From the NCBI GenBank assembly GCA_020631235.1, contig JAHDHQ010000015.1:45463-109462 (forward strand): 64,000 nt of DNA. The letters are read 5' to 3'. The notes beneath the pieces were generated by a model. The model made no database searches and was not told the DNA's origin. It saw nothing but the letters and a program-made list of their open reading frames with translations. This DNA is from Saprospiraceae bacterium. Its GTDB lineage: Bacteria > Bacteroidota > Bacteroidia > Chitinophagales > Saprospiraceae. This document shows, piece after piece, positions 17,772-26,677 of the stretch; position 1 is the first letter of the stretch; every line of letters begins with the position of its first letter. The position numbers were made by a program, and so were the translations under genes.

Positions 17772-18334
17772 ACTTAACCATCATTTTGTTATCAAAAGGA
17801 AGAATTTTTCTCTGCAATAATTTCCTTGCTCTTTGCAATTGCGACTTGGAAGTTCCTATGCTAATTCCTAACATTTCTGCTATTTCTTTATGGGTAAATC
17901 CATCAATGACATACATATTAAAGACTGTTCTAAAACCTTTCGGAAGTTGTTGGATAACAGAAGTTAATTCTTCCAAATTTAGACTTTCGAAGGCCTTAGG
18001 CATGATACCTATCGAATGATTAGTATCGTCAATTTCTTCCCAAAAATTTGCAGGCTTGTTTTTTTCGTAGTTGCATAAGGCAAACATTAATGACCAGTCG
18101 CTTAGACCAGACAATAAAGTTGCCTTTTGAAGGATTAAACCTATCTAATTGGGTATAGATTTGGATAAGACTTTCCTGAAGGAAATCATCCGCATCTTTT
18201 TCCAGTCTAGCATATCGCTTGCAAATTAGATAATAATCTCTCCTATACTTTTTATACAACTCATCAAAATCGCCAGTATTTCCCCGAAGGATGGACTTAA
18301 CTAATTTATAATCTTGTAAATTTTTATTAATCAT
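17764..18334 (-). pseudogene. ECF-type RNA polymerase sigma factor, split by a frameshift
   Basis: Two overlapping minus-strand frames together make one sigma-70 ECF factor. The first (18334 down to a stop near 18029) carries region 2, including the ARLEKDADDFLQESLIQIY segment. The second (open to 17764) carries region 4, with LPKGFRTVFNMYVIDGFTHKEIA and LGISIGTSKSQLQRARKLL. The frames switch at a run of seven A on the coding strand (plus positions 18059-18065). Deleting one A joins LRK to NKPANFWEE and gives a normal 189-aa protein. This may be a real mutation, an assembly error, or slippage at the A run. The ATG at 18334 is preferred over an upstream GTG that lies inside a terminator hairpin. 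The downstream membrane/barrel gene overlaps by 8 bp. Confidence 0.75.
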
Positions 18335-18341
18335 TAAAATA

Positions 18342-18374
18342 TAAAAAGTGGAGCTCACTGTCTGCGTGAGCTCC
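18342..18374 (-). terminator. intrinsic terminator of the fasciclin gene
   Basis: A perfect 9-bp stem, GGAGCTCAC pairing with GTGAGCTCC, has a 7-nt loop and is followed on the minus strand by AC and five T. It lies 16 bp after the fasciclin stop and just ahead of the sigma factor start. Confidence 0.75.
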
Positions 18375-18389
18375 TATTCGCAAAAAGGA

Positions 18390-20720
18390 TTATAGCTTAA
18401 TAATTTTTCTTAGGTATCTCTTATCGTCGCCTGATAATTCTAAAATATATTGTCCTTTATCCAATGATGAAATATCAATTTTATTTGCTGTAATCTTATT
18501 CATTAAAACCGTCTGTCCACTGATATTCATAATACGGAAACTAGAAAGATTCTGATCAGTAGAAATTTGAATAATAGAAGCACTTGGGTTTGGATAAAGA
18601 TCTAAAGAAATGGTGCCGAAATCATTGTCTGTAGAAGAGCTAACTGGAAGTAAAACTGCATCTATTACATGGACAACTCCATTATCTGTAGCTAAATCTG
18701 CAACGATAACTTGAGCATCATTAATAAAAATCCCTTCATTGGTTATCGATACGGTAACTTCTGCTCCATTGATGGTAGCAGCTGTTTGTCCATCCGACAA
18801 ATCTGTACTTCTAATATCTCCGCTGATAGCATGATATAATAAAATATCCGTTAAGTCTCCACTTGGATCTGCTAATAAAGCATCGATTGTACCTTCTGGC
18901 AATGCTTCAAAGGCAGCGTCGGTAGGTGCAAATATCGTAAACGGTCCATCTCCACTTAAGGTAGTCTCTAAACCAGCAGCTAAAACGGCAGCTTCTAAAA
19001 TGTTATGATCTTCACTTCCTACGATAACATCTACAACTGTGACTCTTGGTGGCAATAAAACTGCATCTATGACATGGATGACACCGTTATCTGTAACTAA
19101 ATCAACCACTGTTACTTGCGCGTCATTGATAAACACACCTTCATTCGTAATACTCACAGTGATGTCTTTTCCATTGATGGTAGCAGTGGTTTGTCCGTCG
19201 GACAAATCAGTACTTCTAATATCTCCGCTAATAGCGTGATATAATAAGATATCCGTTAAGTCTCCACTTGGATCTGCTAATAAAGCATCGATTGTACCTT
19301 CTGGCAATGCTTCAAAGGCAGCGTCGGTAGGTGCAAATATCGTAAACGGTCCATCTCCACTTAAGGTAGTCTCTAAACCAGCAGCTAAAACGGCAGCTTC
19401 TAAAATGTTATGATCTTCACTTCCTACGATAACATCTACAACTGTGACTCTTGGTGGTAATAAAACTGCATCTATAACATGGATAACACCGTTATCTGTA
19501 ACTAAATCAACCACTGTTACTTGAGCATCATTGATAAACACACCTTCATTTGTAATACTAACAGTAATGTCTTTTCCATTGATGGTAGCAGCTGTTTGTC
19601 CATCCGACAAATCTGTACTTCTAATATCTCCGCTGATAGCATGATATAATAAAATATCCGTTAAGTCTCCACTTGGATCTGCTAATAAAGCATCGATTGT
19701 ACCTTCTGGCAATGCTTCAAATGCAGCATCGGTAGGGGCAAATATTGTAAATGGACCATCTGTACTTAGAGTAGTTTCTAATCCGGCAGCTAGAACGGCC
19801 GCTTCTAAAATATTGTGATCTTCACTTCCTACGATAATATCTACAACTGTAACTCTTGGTGGTAGTAATACCGCGTCTATAACATGGATTACACCATTAT
19901 CGGTAACTAAATCAACAACTGTTACTTGCGCATCATTGATAAACACACCTTCATTCGTAATACTAACAGTGATATCTTTTCCATTGATGGTAGCTGCTGT
20001 CTGTCCATCCGACAAATCAGTACTTCTAATATCTCCGCTGATAGCATGATATAATAAAATATCCGTTAAGTCTCCACTTGGATCTGCTAATAAGGCATCG
20101 ATCGTACCTTCAGGCAATGCCTCAAATGCAGCATCGGTAGGTGCAAATATCGTAAACGGTCCATCTCCACTTAGGGTAGTTTCTAAACCAGCAGCCAAAA
20201 CTGCAGCTTCTAAAATATTATGATCTTCACTTCCGACAATAACATCCACAACACTAACACTTGGCGGTAATAGAACGGCATCAATTACATGTACTACTCC
20301 ATTGTCAGCTACTAAATCAGCAATAACTACTTGAGCACCATTGATAAAAACACCATCAGCGTTTATGCTTACATTTATGTCCTTTCCGTTAATTGTACCG
20401 GCCGATTGTCCATCCGATAATTGTACACTACGAACATCTCCACTCAAGGCATGGTAAAGTAAAATGTCAGTCAATGCTCCACTAGGATCAGCGAGCAGTG
20501 CATCAATGGTTCCTTCTGGTAAAGCCTCAAATGCAGCATCGGTAGGTGCAAATACTGTAAAAGGACCATTAGCATTAAGTGTAGCATCTAAATCAGCCGC
20601 CATCACTGCAGCTTCTAAGATTGTATGATCATTGCTATTAGCAATTATGTCGAACACAGACTGGGCAGACATTGAAGTCGAAAACAAAACGAAAAACAAA
20701 AAGTAAATCTTCCTAAACAT
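18390..20720 (-). CDS. T9SS-exported protein with five fasciclin (FAS1) domains
   Basis: The 776-aa protein has a signal peptide (about 1-19), five consecutive FAS1 domains of about 135 aa (about 20-690) and a T9SS sorting domain (about 700-776, LDLYPNPSASI and a Lys-rich end). Each FAS1 unit has the H1 motif GPFTIFAPTDAAFEALPEG and the H2-like end VIHVIDAVLLP. FAS1 domains mediate adhesion to surfaces, matrix or other cells, so a surface adhesin is the likely role. Domains 2-5 are nearly identical, and the first is the most diverged. The ATG start has no TAnnTTTG upstream, but a long inverted repeat lies 67-106 nt before it. It terminates at a strong hairpin ahead of the sigma factor gene. 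Confidence 0.93.
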   Translation of the reverse strand: MFRKIYFLFFVLFSTSMSAQSVFDIIANSNDHTILEAAVMAADLDATLNANGPFTVFAPTDAAFEALPEGTIDALLADPSGALTDILLYHALSGDVRSVQLSDGQSAGTINGKDINVSINADGVFINGAQVVIADLVADNGVVHVIDAVLLPPSVSVVDVIVGSEDHNILEAAVLAAGLETTLSGDGPFTIFAPTDAAFEALPEGTIDALLADPSGDLTDILLYHAISGDIRSTDLSDGQTAATINGKDITVSITNEGVFINDAQVTVVDLVTDNGVIHVIDAVLLPPRVTVVDIIVGSEDHNILEAAVLAAGLETTLSTDGPFTIFAPTDAAFEALPEGTIDALLADPSGDLTDILLYHAISGDIRSTDLSDGQTAATINGKDITVSITNEGVFINDAQVTVVDLVTDNGVIHVIDAVLLPPRVTVVDVIVGSEDHNILEAAVLAAGLETTLSGDGPFTIFAPTDAAFEALPEGTIDALLADPSGDLTDILLYHAISGDIRSTDLSDGQTTATINGKDITVSITNEGVFINDAQVTVVDLVTDNGVIHVIDAVLLPPRVTVVDVIVGSEDHNILEAAVLAAGLETTLSGDGPFTIFAPTDAAFEALPEGTIDALLADPSGDLTDILLYHAISGDIRSTDLSDGQTAATINGAEVTVSITNEGIFINDAQVIVADLATDNGVVHVIDAVLLPVSSSTDNDFGTISLDLYPNPSASIIQISTDQNLSSFRIMNISGQTVLMNKITANKIDISSLDKGQYILELSGDDKRYLRKIIKL
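18640..20660 (-). repeat. 405-bp tandem repeats encoding FAS1 domains
   Basis: Five tandem units have an exact 405-bp period. The motif ACTGTGACTCTTGG and its variants recur at 19036, 19441, 19846 and 20251. Units encoding domains 4 and 5 are identical over about 209 bp (18844-19052 against 19249-19457), including synonymous sites. This indicates recent duplication or gene conversion. Confidence 0.92.
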
Positions 20721-20786
20721 GGTTTAATTTTTAAAATGAATTAATCTTTACACATGTACTATATGCATAGAAAGCACAAAGGGTTG

Positions 20787-20826
20787 CATTTTGTTTAACT
20801 ATTTATTGAAATAATTAAACAAAATG
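20787..20826. repeat. long inverted repeat upstream of the fasciclin gene
   Basis: CATTTTGTTTAA (20787-20798) and its exact reverse complement (20815-20826) flank a further 5-bp inner stem with one C/A mismatch and a 4-nt loop. It lies between the PorE-like stop and the fasciclin start. There is no U tract on either side, so it is more like an operator or RNA structure than an intrinsic terminator. Confidence 0.55.
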
Positions 20827-20883
20827 TGGTTTTGAGCCAACATTTGCTAAGATATAAGGAAGACGTAGCGAGTAAAAAAAAGC

Positions 20884-22791
20884 TTACTGTGCGGTTATGG
20901 TGAATGAAGTTCTTCTATTTTCTTGATGTTCATCTTCTGAACATTCATTGCATATACAAGGATTTCTTGGGTTAGTTTCTCCAAAACCTTGAGCAGTTAA
21001 ACGATCTGATGCTATATTATTATTAATTAAATAATCTCGAGCTGAAGTGGCTCGCTTATTAGAAAGTTCCAAATTATAGTCATCGTTTGATCTACAATCA
21101 GTGTGAGCATTTATCTGAATACTTAAATTGGGATTCTCATTAAGGAGATTTATTAATTCGTTTAAAGATGGTTTAGCGTCATCGCGAATATCCCATTTAT
21201 CTAAATCGTAGTAAATATCTTCCAAAACGATCTCTTTCCCTATTTCAAGCGCCTCTAGTCGCATATTAATTTGAATCGTAGTATCCTTACCATAATATGA
21301 AGGAGACTCAATGATAGCTGTTTTGGATTCAACAAAGTAATCTTTTTTTGTGGCGCTGATGGTAATAGATTCTCTTTCCGATATTTCTGTTACAAAAAAT
21401 CCACGATCATTGGTATTATAGTTTTCTGTGGTGCGTGTTCCCTTTACATTAACGTCTACGCCAGGCAATGTTTCTCCTTGCATATCCGTGATCCTAACGG
21501 CCAGATTTACTCTAAAGTCTTCTATATTCTCATCTAGATCTTTATCTTCTGTAATGATTGTCTTTTCACTATAAGCATAAATATCATCTAATCCTTTGCC
21601 TCCCACTCTATTCGAACTAAAATATGCTATCGATTTACTAGTATCATATTCGTTGATGTATTTTGAGAAAGAAAAGTCATCAGCACCAGAGTTTATGGGT
21701 GGTTTCAGGGCAATGGGCTCCTCCCAAGATCCACTTGCATTGATATAAGTTTTATAGATATCTAAGCCACCATAACCAGGGCGTTTATTAGAAGAAAAAT
21801 AGAGTGTGTCTTCCTGAATAACTGGGAACATCTCACTAGCTTCAGAATTGATAAAATCTGGTAATTTAGTAGCTTCATCCCAGTTTCTTTCTCCTTTTTG
21901 TGAATAGTATAAATCATGACCGTTATCAGGTGTATATACCGCAAAAATCAGCGTGCTATCGGACACCAAGTATGCAGGATGACCGACATTGGTCCACTCC
22001 TCAAAAAACATAATAGGAACGGCTTCTGACCATTCTCCATTAAATCGGGATGACTGATAAATACGACAATAAGCATTGCGCTCAGCAAGAGATTCACAAC
22101 GAGTAAAATAAACTATATCATTGGTTTCATTAAAGCAAACCGGTCCTTCGCTTTGTTCTGAATTCAGTGTAGTCGAAAAAGGATAAGCATAATTTCCCTC
22201 CTCATTGGATATGTATAAATCAGAATGTGGTCTACCTGTACCAGGGTCAATGGATGATCCTACTATCGATTCCTTATCCGAAACATACACTAAATATTCG
22301 TTTTCAAACAATATGGGCGCATAATCTGATGAGGCTGAATTGATGCTCAGGTTTTCAATACCCACTTCTTTATCTGATGGCTTATAGTCTTTTAAGTCTT
22401 TACACAAATTTATTTCTAAAATATACTTTCGATCTTTAGAATCTTGATACAAAGTATTAAAAGCTCTTATGGCAATATCGAAACTATCCACAGCTTTAGC
22501 TTGGTAAGCAAAATCGTATAATGTAGTTGGATCAGCTGCAAACTTAGACCGTTCTTTAGCCCAGTCGTAAGCAGCTGAATACTGATTAAGCTTGATATAA
22601 GATTTAACTAATTTGTCTGTTAATTGTAATTTTTCCTCTGCACTTTTTGCACTATTATATTCTTGCTTCAGTAAATCTACTGCTAATGGGTATCTTTTTA
22701 GTTCATAAGCTTGATCTCCAGTTTTAATTTTTATAGCCAAGCTGCAAGAAACTATAGAAAGCAAAAACAAAATAAATACAAAGCTCCTCAT
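20884..22791 (-). CDS. PorE-like OmpA-family lipoprotein (TPR, beta-propeller, CRD, OmpA-C)
   Basis: This 635-aa protein starts at ATG 22791, which gives a lipoprotein signal with Cys16 in SIVSC. The longer reading frame would run into the upstream secDF terminator. Domains in order: TPR-like helices (about 20-145), a PD40/WD40-like propeller (about 150-415, repeated YFSSNRPG-type motifs such as YFSSNKRPGYGGLDIY), a carboxypeptidase-regulatory-like sandwich (about 435-520) and an OmpA C-terminal domain (about 530-630). The last has the peptidoglycan-contact segment NAHTD and NLELSNKRA. The order TPR-propeller-CRD-OmpA is that of PorE, a T9SS component that ties the PorK/N/P machinery to peptidoglycan. 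Paralogues with this architecture are frequent in Bacteroidota, and no PorP neighbour is present, so identity as the true PorE is unproven. It would fit with the T9SS cargo genes nearby. Confidence 0.82.
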   Translation of the reverse strand: MRSFVFILFLLSIVSCSLAIKIKTGDQAYELKRYPLAVDLLKQEYNSAKSAEEKLQLTDKLVKSYIKLNQYSAAYDWAKERSKFAADPTTLYDFAYQAKAVDSFDIAIRAFNTLYQDSKDRKYILEINLCKDLKDYKPSDKEVGIENLSINSASSDYAPILFENEYLVYVSDKESIVGSSIDPGTGRPHSDLYISNEEGNYAYPFSTTLNSEQSEGPVCFNETNDIVYFTRCESLAERNAYCRIYQSSRFNGEWSEAVPIMFFEEWTNVGHPAYLVSDSTLIFAVYTPDNGHDLYYSQKGERNWDEATKLPDFINSEASEMFPVIQEDTLYFSSNKRPGYGGLDIYKTYINASGSWEEPIALKPPINSGADDFSFSKYINEYDTSKSIAYFSSNRVGGKGLDDIYAYSEKTIITEDKDLDENIEDFRVNLAVRITDMQGETLPGVDVNVKGTRTTENYNTNDRGFFVTEISERESITISATKKDYFVESKTAIIESPSYYGKDTTIQINMRLEALEIGKEIVLEDIYYDLDKWDIRDDAKPSLNELINLLNENPNLSIQINAHTDCRSNDDYNLELSNKRATSARDYLINNNIASDRLTAQGFGETNPRNPCICNECSEDEHQENRRTSFTITAQ

Positions 22792-22827
22792 ATTAAATGA
22801 TAACGATTCTAGGTAAATATATGGTAT

Positions 22828-22858
22828 AAAAAAAGCCCTGCGAAATAGCAAGGCTTTT
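22828..22858 (-). terminator. intrinsic terminator of secDF
   Basis: On the minus strand, AAAAGCCTTGC pairs with GCAGGGCTTTT (one mismatch) around a 6-nt loop, followed by a run of T. It lies 21 bp after the secDF stop. Confidence 0.75.
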
Positions 22859-22878
22859 AAATTTATCTTCTACAAGCA

Positions 22879-25800
22879 TTAAATAGCTTTTGAAAATCTT
22901 TTCTTCGTAGTTGTTCCATCTTTTGCCGATAATTCTTTAGTTAAATCTCTTACAATCGGAGTTGCAATAAAGATAGAAGAATATGTTCCGACAATCACAC
23001 CCACTAATATGGCAAAAGCAAAACCTTTCATACTTCCTCCTCCAAATAAGAAAAGGATGAGTACCATCAAGAATGTTGTAAATGAAGTAATTATTGTTCT
23101 ACTGAAAGTGCTATTAATAGACATATTAAGTATTTCATCCGTAGACTTGTTTGTGTATATCCCTAAATACTCTCTAATTCTATCAAATAGTACAACCGTA
23201 TCATTAATGGAGTAACCTATTACAGTCAATAAGGCTGCAATGAAGGCTTGGTCAATTTCCAAAGAGAATGGTACTATACCGTGGAATATGGAGAACAAGG
23301 ATAATACTATCATTGAATCATGGAAGAGTGCGGCAACCGCACCCAAACTATACTGCCATTTATTAAATCGAATAAAGATGTAAACAAAGATTAATAACAA
23401 GGCAAGTAAACCAGCATAGATCGAACTATTTCTAATGTCGTCCGCAATCGTAGGTCCTACCTTACTTGAAGTTACCACATGCGTACCCGAAGTCAAGTCT
23501 GGCGATTTAAAATCATCTAACGAGGTCTTATCCCCAGTGATTTGTGCAATCCCTTCATGTAATTTTGTAACTACTTTATCTGCTACACCTTCACTATTAT
23601 CTCCTACTAAATAAGAAGTGACTATGTTAAACGTGTTATCCGTATCAACTGCTTTAACCTCAGTATCTGCATCAAAAAACTTACCTAATCCAGCTCTTAA
23701 AGCTTGTGCATCGACTGTGCTACCTTCAGCAAACTCAACATTGTAAGAATATCCACCTTTGAAATCCACACCTAGGTCAAATCCTCTCATAAAAATAGAT
23801 CCAATACCTAACACTATAATGGTAGTCGAAACAACATAAGCTAATCTTCTCTTAGATAACCAATCTATTTTTAGATTAGCAAACATATTTTTAGAAGTTC
23901 CCGTCCAGAAACTTAAGTTTCTTTCGCCTCTAGTAAACCACTCGATGAGCATACGACCAATTAATACAGCCGTAAACAAAGAAGAAAGTACACCGATAAT
24001 TAGTACAACCGCAAATCCTTTAATTGGACCTAATCCAAAATAAGCTAATACGATCGCAACCAAAATGGTTGTAACATTCGCATCTACGATAGCAGAGTAA
24101 GAGTGTTTAAACCCGTCTGCAATCGAAGCTTTTAAAGACTTACCTAGTCGCAGTTCTTCCCTAATCCGTTCAAATATGATAACGTTGGCATCGACTGCCA
24201 TACCTATCGTTAGGATGATACCTGCAATTCCCGGCAATGTTAAAACTGTACCATAGGACGCTAATGCTCCAAAAATGAATACTAAGTTTAGTAACAAAGC
24301 AATAATGGATACAAAACCAGAACCACCATAGTAGAACAACATAAACAAAAGAAGCAATCCAAACCCAATTAAAAGAGAACGGATACTTGATGATATGTTT
24401 TTCTTACCTAGTGAAGGTCCTACTGTAGATTCTTGAATGATTTTAATTTTCGCAGGCAATTTACCCACCTCTAAAATACTAGCAAAGTCCACCGCTTCTT
24501 GAACTGAGAATCCACCTGAAATCGCAGAAGAACCACCGGTAATAGGTCCGTTTACTCTTGGTGCAGATATTACTTCATCATCAAGCGCAATCGCTATTTC
24601 TCTATTGCCATTGTTAGCCGCTTGAGTGGTCATCTCTGCCCATTTCTTCGCACCTATCGGATTCATTCTTAAATTTACTTCTACTTCACCACTCAATGGA
24701 TTTGGAGACTGAGAAGCACCAGTAACTACATCACCTTCTAATGGAGGCTTGTCAGTTCCACGCTTCTTGATCATATAAAGCATATAATCTTCAGTGATCT
24801 CGCCAGTTTCAAAATCTTTATGCGGTTTTCTGGACCACAATAATTTCATATTCTGGGGCAAAGCATTTGTAGCTTCAGGAGATTTTAACAACTCAGAAAT
24901 TGCATTTCTTTTATTCTTAGCTGCAACACCGATCACGGTTGCAGGATAAGCAGTCGCTCCATTGTTTAATGTCAATAAATCAAAAAGAGGACCACCACCT
25001 AAATTGTCAAATTCTGATCCTGTTTTTTCAACCAATTCAAAGGTAGTTTCACCTGTTTCGTTTCCTAATGAATCCAATACATTGCTATAAATAGTATCAT
25101 ATTCGATTCCCTTATCTTCTACTTCAGTAGTTGCTCCACCTTTCTTAGATAATGCATCATTGATCTGAGTAAATGTATTTAATACTCCAGGGTCATTAAC
25201 TCTATAGGTTTCCCAAAACTCTAAAGCAGCACCTGCTTGAAGAAACTTTCTGGCTCTCTCAGGATTATCGATACCGGGCATTTCTACCAATATTAAATCT
25301 CGAGCGTCATCTAAAGAAACGTTGGGTTGAGTTACCCCTAGTTTATCGATTCTTTGCTTTAAGCGCTTAAACGTATTATTAACCGTTTCATCCACTTTCG
25401 TACTTAATATTCGAACAACTTCTCCGTCAGATGTTTCTGCATTGATTTGATTCTTCAACTCAGAATCTCGCATAAAAATCTTGGCTAATTTCTTTCCGTT
25501 TTGATTTTTAGCAAACTCCCGTTGAAACAAAGTCAGATAGTTTGACTGAGAGTTTTCTAAGGCCGCATCTGCTGCATCTAATGCCGCAATAAAATCAGTA
25601 TCACGAGAACTTCTTGATAGATTTTCTAAAATGTCTCTGACATCTATTTGTAGTACTGCACTCATACCACCTTTTAGATCTAATCCCAATGCTAATTGGC
25701 GCTTTTTTAGATCATCATAAGTAAACTTACCTAAAAGCGGCAAACTAAATATATTTTCCGTAGACATGGAATCTAGGTACTTTATATTGGCTCTTTTAAA

Positions 25801-25965
25801 TGCTTGACTTTTTTCCTTTGAGTCGGGCATATTCACCACCATTTCTTGCGCGTACGCTTGTGCATTTTTCTCGACCTTTCTTGTAGGTAGTATATAAAGT
25901 ACTTGCAGTAGGGTTACTGCCAAAAGCAAGAAAAATAAAACACGAATTAATCCTTTACCCTGCAT
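22879..25965 (-). CDS. secDF: fused protein translocase subunit SecDF
   Basis: The 1028-aa inner-membrane protein fuses SecD and SecF, as usual in Bacteroidota. The SecD part (about 1-670) has helix 1 (LIRVLFFLLLAVTLL), the motif GLDLKGG, the large periplasmic P1 region and a six-helix block with AVDANVIIFERIREEL. The SecF part (from about residue 690) starts with KRRLAYVVSTT, then GVDFKGG, and has YSINDTVVLFDRIRE. It uses the proton gradient to pull proteins through SecYEG. Start ATG 25965 is chosen over an upstream in-frame ATG because MQGKGLIRVLFF is the natural membrane-anchor start and a -7 element lies 36 nt before it. Length is typical of the fused form. Confidence 0.95.
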   Translation of the reverse strand: MQGKGLIRVLFFLLLAVTLLQVLYILPTRKVEKNAQAYAQEMVVNMPDSKEKSQAFKRANIKYLDSMSTENIFSLPLLGKFTYDDLKKRQLALGLDLKGGMSAVLQIDVRDILENLSRSSRDTDFIAALDAADAALENSQSNYLTLFQREFAKNQNGKKLAKIFMRDSELKNQINAETSDGEVVRILSTKVDETVNNTFKRLKQRIDKLGVTQPNVSLDDARDLILVEMPGIDNPERARKFLQAGAALEFWETYRVNDPGVLNTFTQINDALSKKGGATTEVEDKGIEYDTIYSNVLDSLGNETGETTFELVEKTGSEFDNLGGGPLFDLLTLNNGATAYPATVIGVAAKNKRNAISELLKSPEATNALPQNMKLLWSRKPHKDFETGEITEDYMLYMIKKRGTDKPPLEGDVVTGASQSPNPLSGEVEVNLRMNPIGAKKWAEMTTQAANNGNREIAIALDDEVISAPRVNGPITGGSSAISGGFSVQEAVDFASILEVGKLPAKIKIIQESTVGPSLGKKNISSSIRSLLIGFGLLLLFMLFYYGGSGFVSIIALLLNLVFIFGALASYGTVLTLPGIAGIILTIGMAVDANVIIFERIREELRLGKSLKASIADGFKHSYSAIVDANVTTILVAIVLAYFGLGPIKGFAVVLIIGVLSSLFTAVLIGRMLIEWFTRGERNLSFWTGTSKNMFANLKIDWLSKRRLAYVVSTTIIVLGIGSIFMRGFDLGVDFKGGYSYNVEFAEGSTVDAQALRAGLGKFFDADTEVKAVDTDNTFNIVTSYLVGDNSEGVADKVVTKLHEGIAQITGDKTSLDDFKSPDLTSGTHVVTSSKVGPTIADDIRNSSIYAGLLALLLIFVYIFIRFNKWQYSLGAVAALFHDSMIVLSLFSIFHGIVPFSLEIDQAFIAALLTVIGYSINDTVVLFDRIREYLGIYTNKSTDEILNMSINSTFSRTIITSFTTFLMVLILFLFGGGSMKGFAFAILVGVIVGTYSSIFIATPIVRDLTKELSAKDGTTTKKRFSKAI

Positions 25966-26000
25966 TATATTATAATTATTTAGATTCGTAAAAAACTCCG

Positions 26001-26008
26001 CAAATATA
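26001..26008 (-). promoter_or_regulatory. Bacteroidota -7 promoter element of secDF
   Basis: On the minus strand, TATATTTG followed by CGGA is an exact TAnnTTTG match, about 36 nt upstream of the secDF ATG. A TTTG lies 24 nt further upstream, a little too far to be a confident -33 element. Confidence 0.45.
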
Positions 26009-26142
26009 ATCACTTTCCTATACTTATGGCAGCAAATGATAATTTGATTATAAATTGGATATTTTCTTGCTAATTTCTCAACTAAAAGCACTAAAATTAT
26101 TAGTATTGAGCAATATCAATTTATTTAATAAAATATTACAAA

Positions 26143-26625
26143 ATGGGATTATTCTCTTTTTTAAAAAATGCAGGATCAAGTATTCTAAAAGATGAAGCAA
26201 AAAAGAATGATGCAGACATGGAAATGGAAGCTAATATGCATGCAGCAAAACTAAATGCTTTAAAATCAGTGGTTCATTCCGCAAATTTAGATATTGCTGA
26301 TATGCATATTGACCTTGAAGATTCTACCGTGACTGTATATGGTCAGTGTGAAACAAATTCGGAAAAAGAAAAAGTTATTTTAGCCTTAGGCAATGTAAGT
26401 GGCATAAGTGCCGTAGATGATCGGATAAGCATTGTAGAAGCGGAAGAAGAAGTGCCTGAAGCTAGATTTTATGAAGTGCAACCGGGTGATAGTCTTTCCA
26501 AGATTGCTAAGAAATTTTATGGTGACCCAATGAAATACCATGCCATCTTCGAAGCAAATCAACCACTACTGAAAGATCCAAATAAAATTTATCCAGGACA
26601 AAGTTTAAGGCTACCCAACATATAA
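26143..26625 (+). CDS. kbp: BON-LysM protein, Kbp/YgaU-like
   Basis: This 160-aa cytosolic protein has a short N-terminal helix (MGLFSFLKNAGSSILKD), a BON domain (about 35-100, with TVTVYGQ and GNVSGISAVDDRI) and a LysM domain (about 108-158, FYEVQPGDSLSKIAKKFYGD to IYPGQSLRLP). It matches the potassium-binding protein Kbp (YgaU) of Escherichia coli in length, order and local motifs (start MGLF, VDD after the BON, KIYPGQ at the end). Kbp binds K+ and is induced by osmotic stress. It is divergent from secDF and monocistronic, with a hairpin after the stop. The K+ role is transferred from the family. Confidence 0.9.
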   Translation: MGLFSFLKNAGSSILKDEAKKNDADMEMEANMHAAKLNALKSVVHSANLDIADMHIDLEDSTVTVYGQCETNSEKEKVILALGNVSGISAVDDRISIVEAEEEVPEARFYEVQPGDSLSKIAKKFYGDPMKYHAIFEANQPLLKDPNKIYPGQSLRLPNI

Positions 26626-26641
26626 ACACAGCGACAATCAT

Positions 26642-26669
26642 GGTCCTCAATCATATGGATTGGGGATCC
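26642..26669. terminator. hairpin between convergent genes
   Basis: GGTCCTCAATC can pair with GATTGGGGATCC (two G-U pairs) between the kbp and serine-hydrolase stops. There is no U tract, so terminator function is uncertain. Confidence 0.3.
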
Positions 26670-26677
26670 CTGTGGAT

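Noticed and set aside
18335..18358. GTG start giving the sigma factor eight extra N-terminal residues
   Set aside because: It lies inside the fasciclin terminator hairpin; the ATG at 18334 is the natural start.
22792..22851. Upstream ATG of the PorE-like gene
   Set aside because: The extension overlaps the secDF terminator stem and would bury the lipobox.
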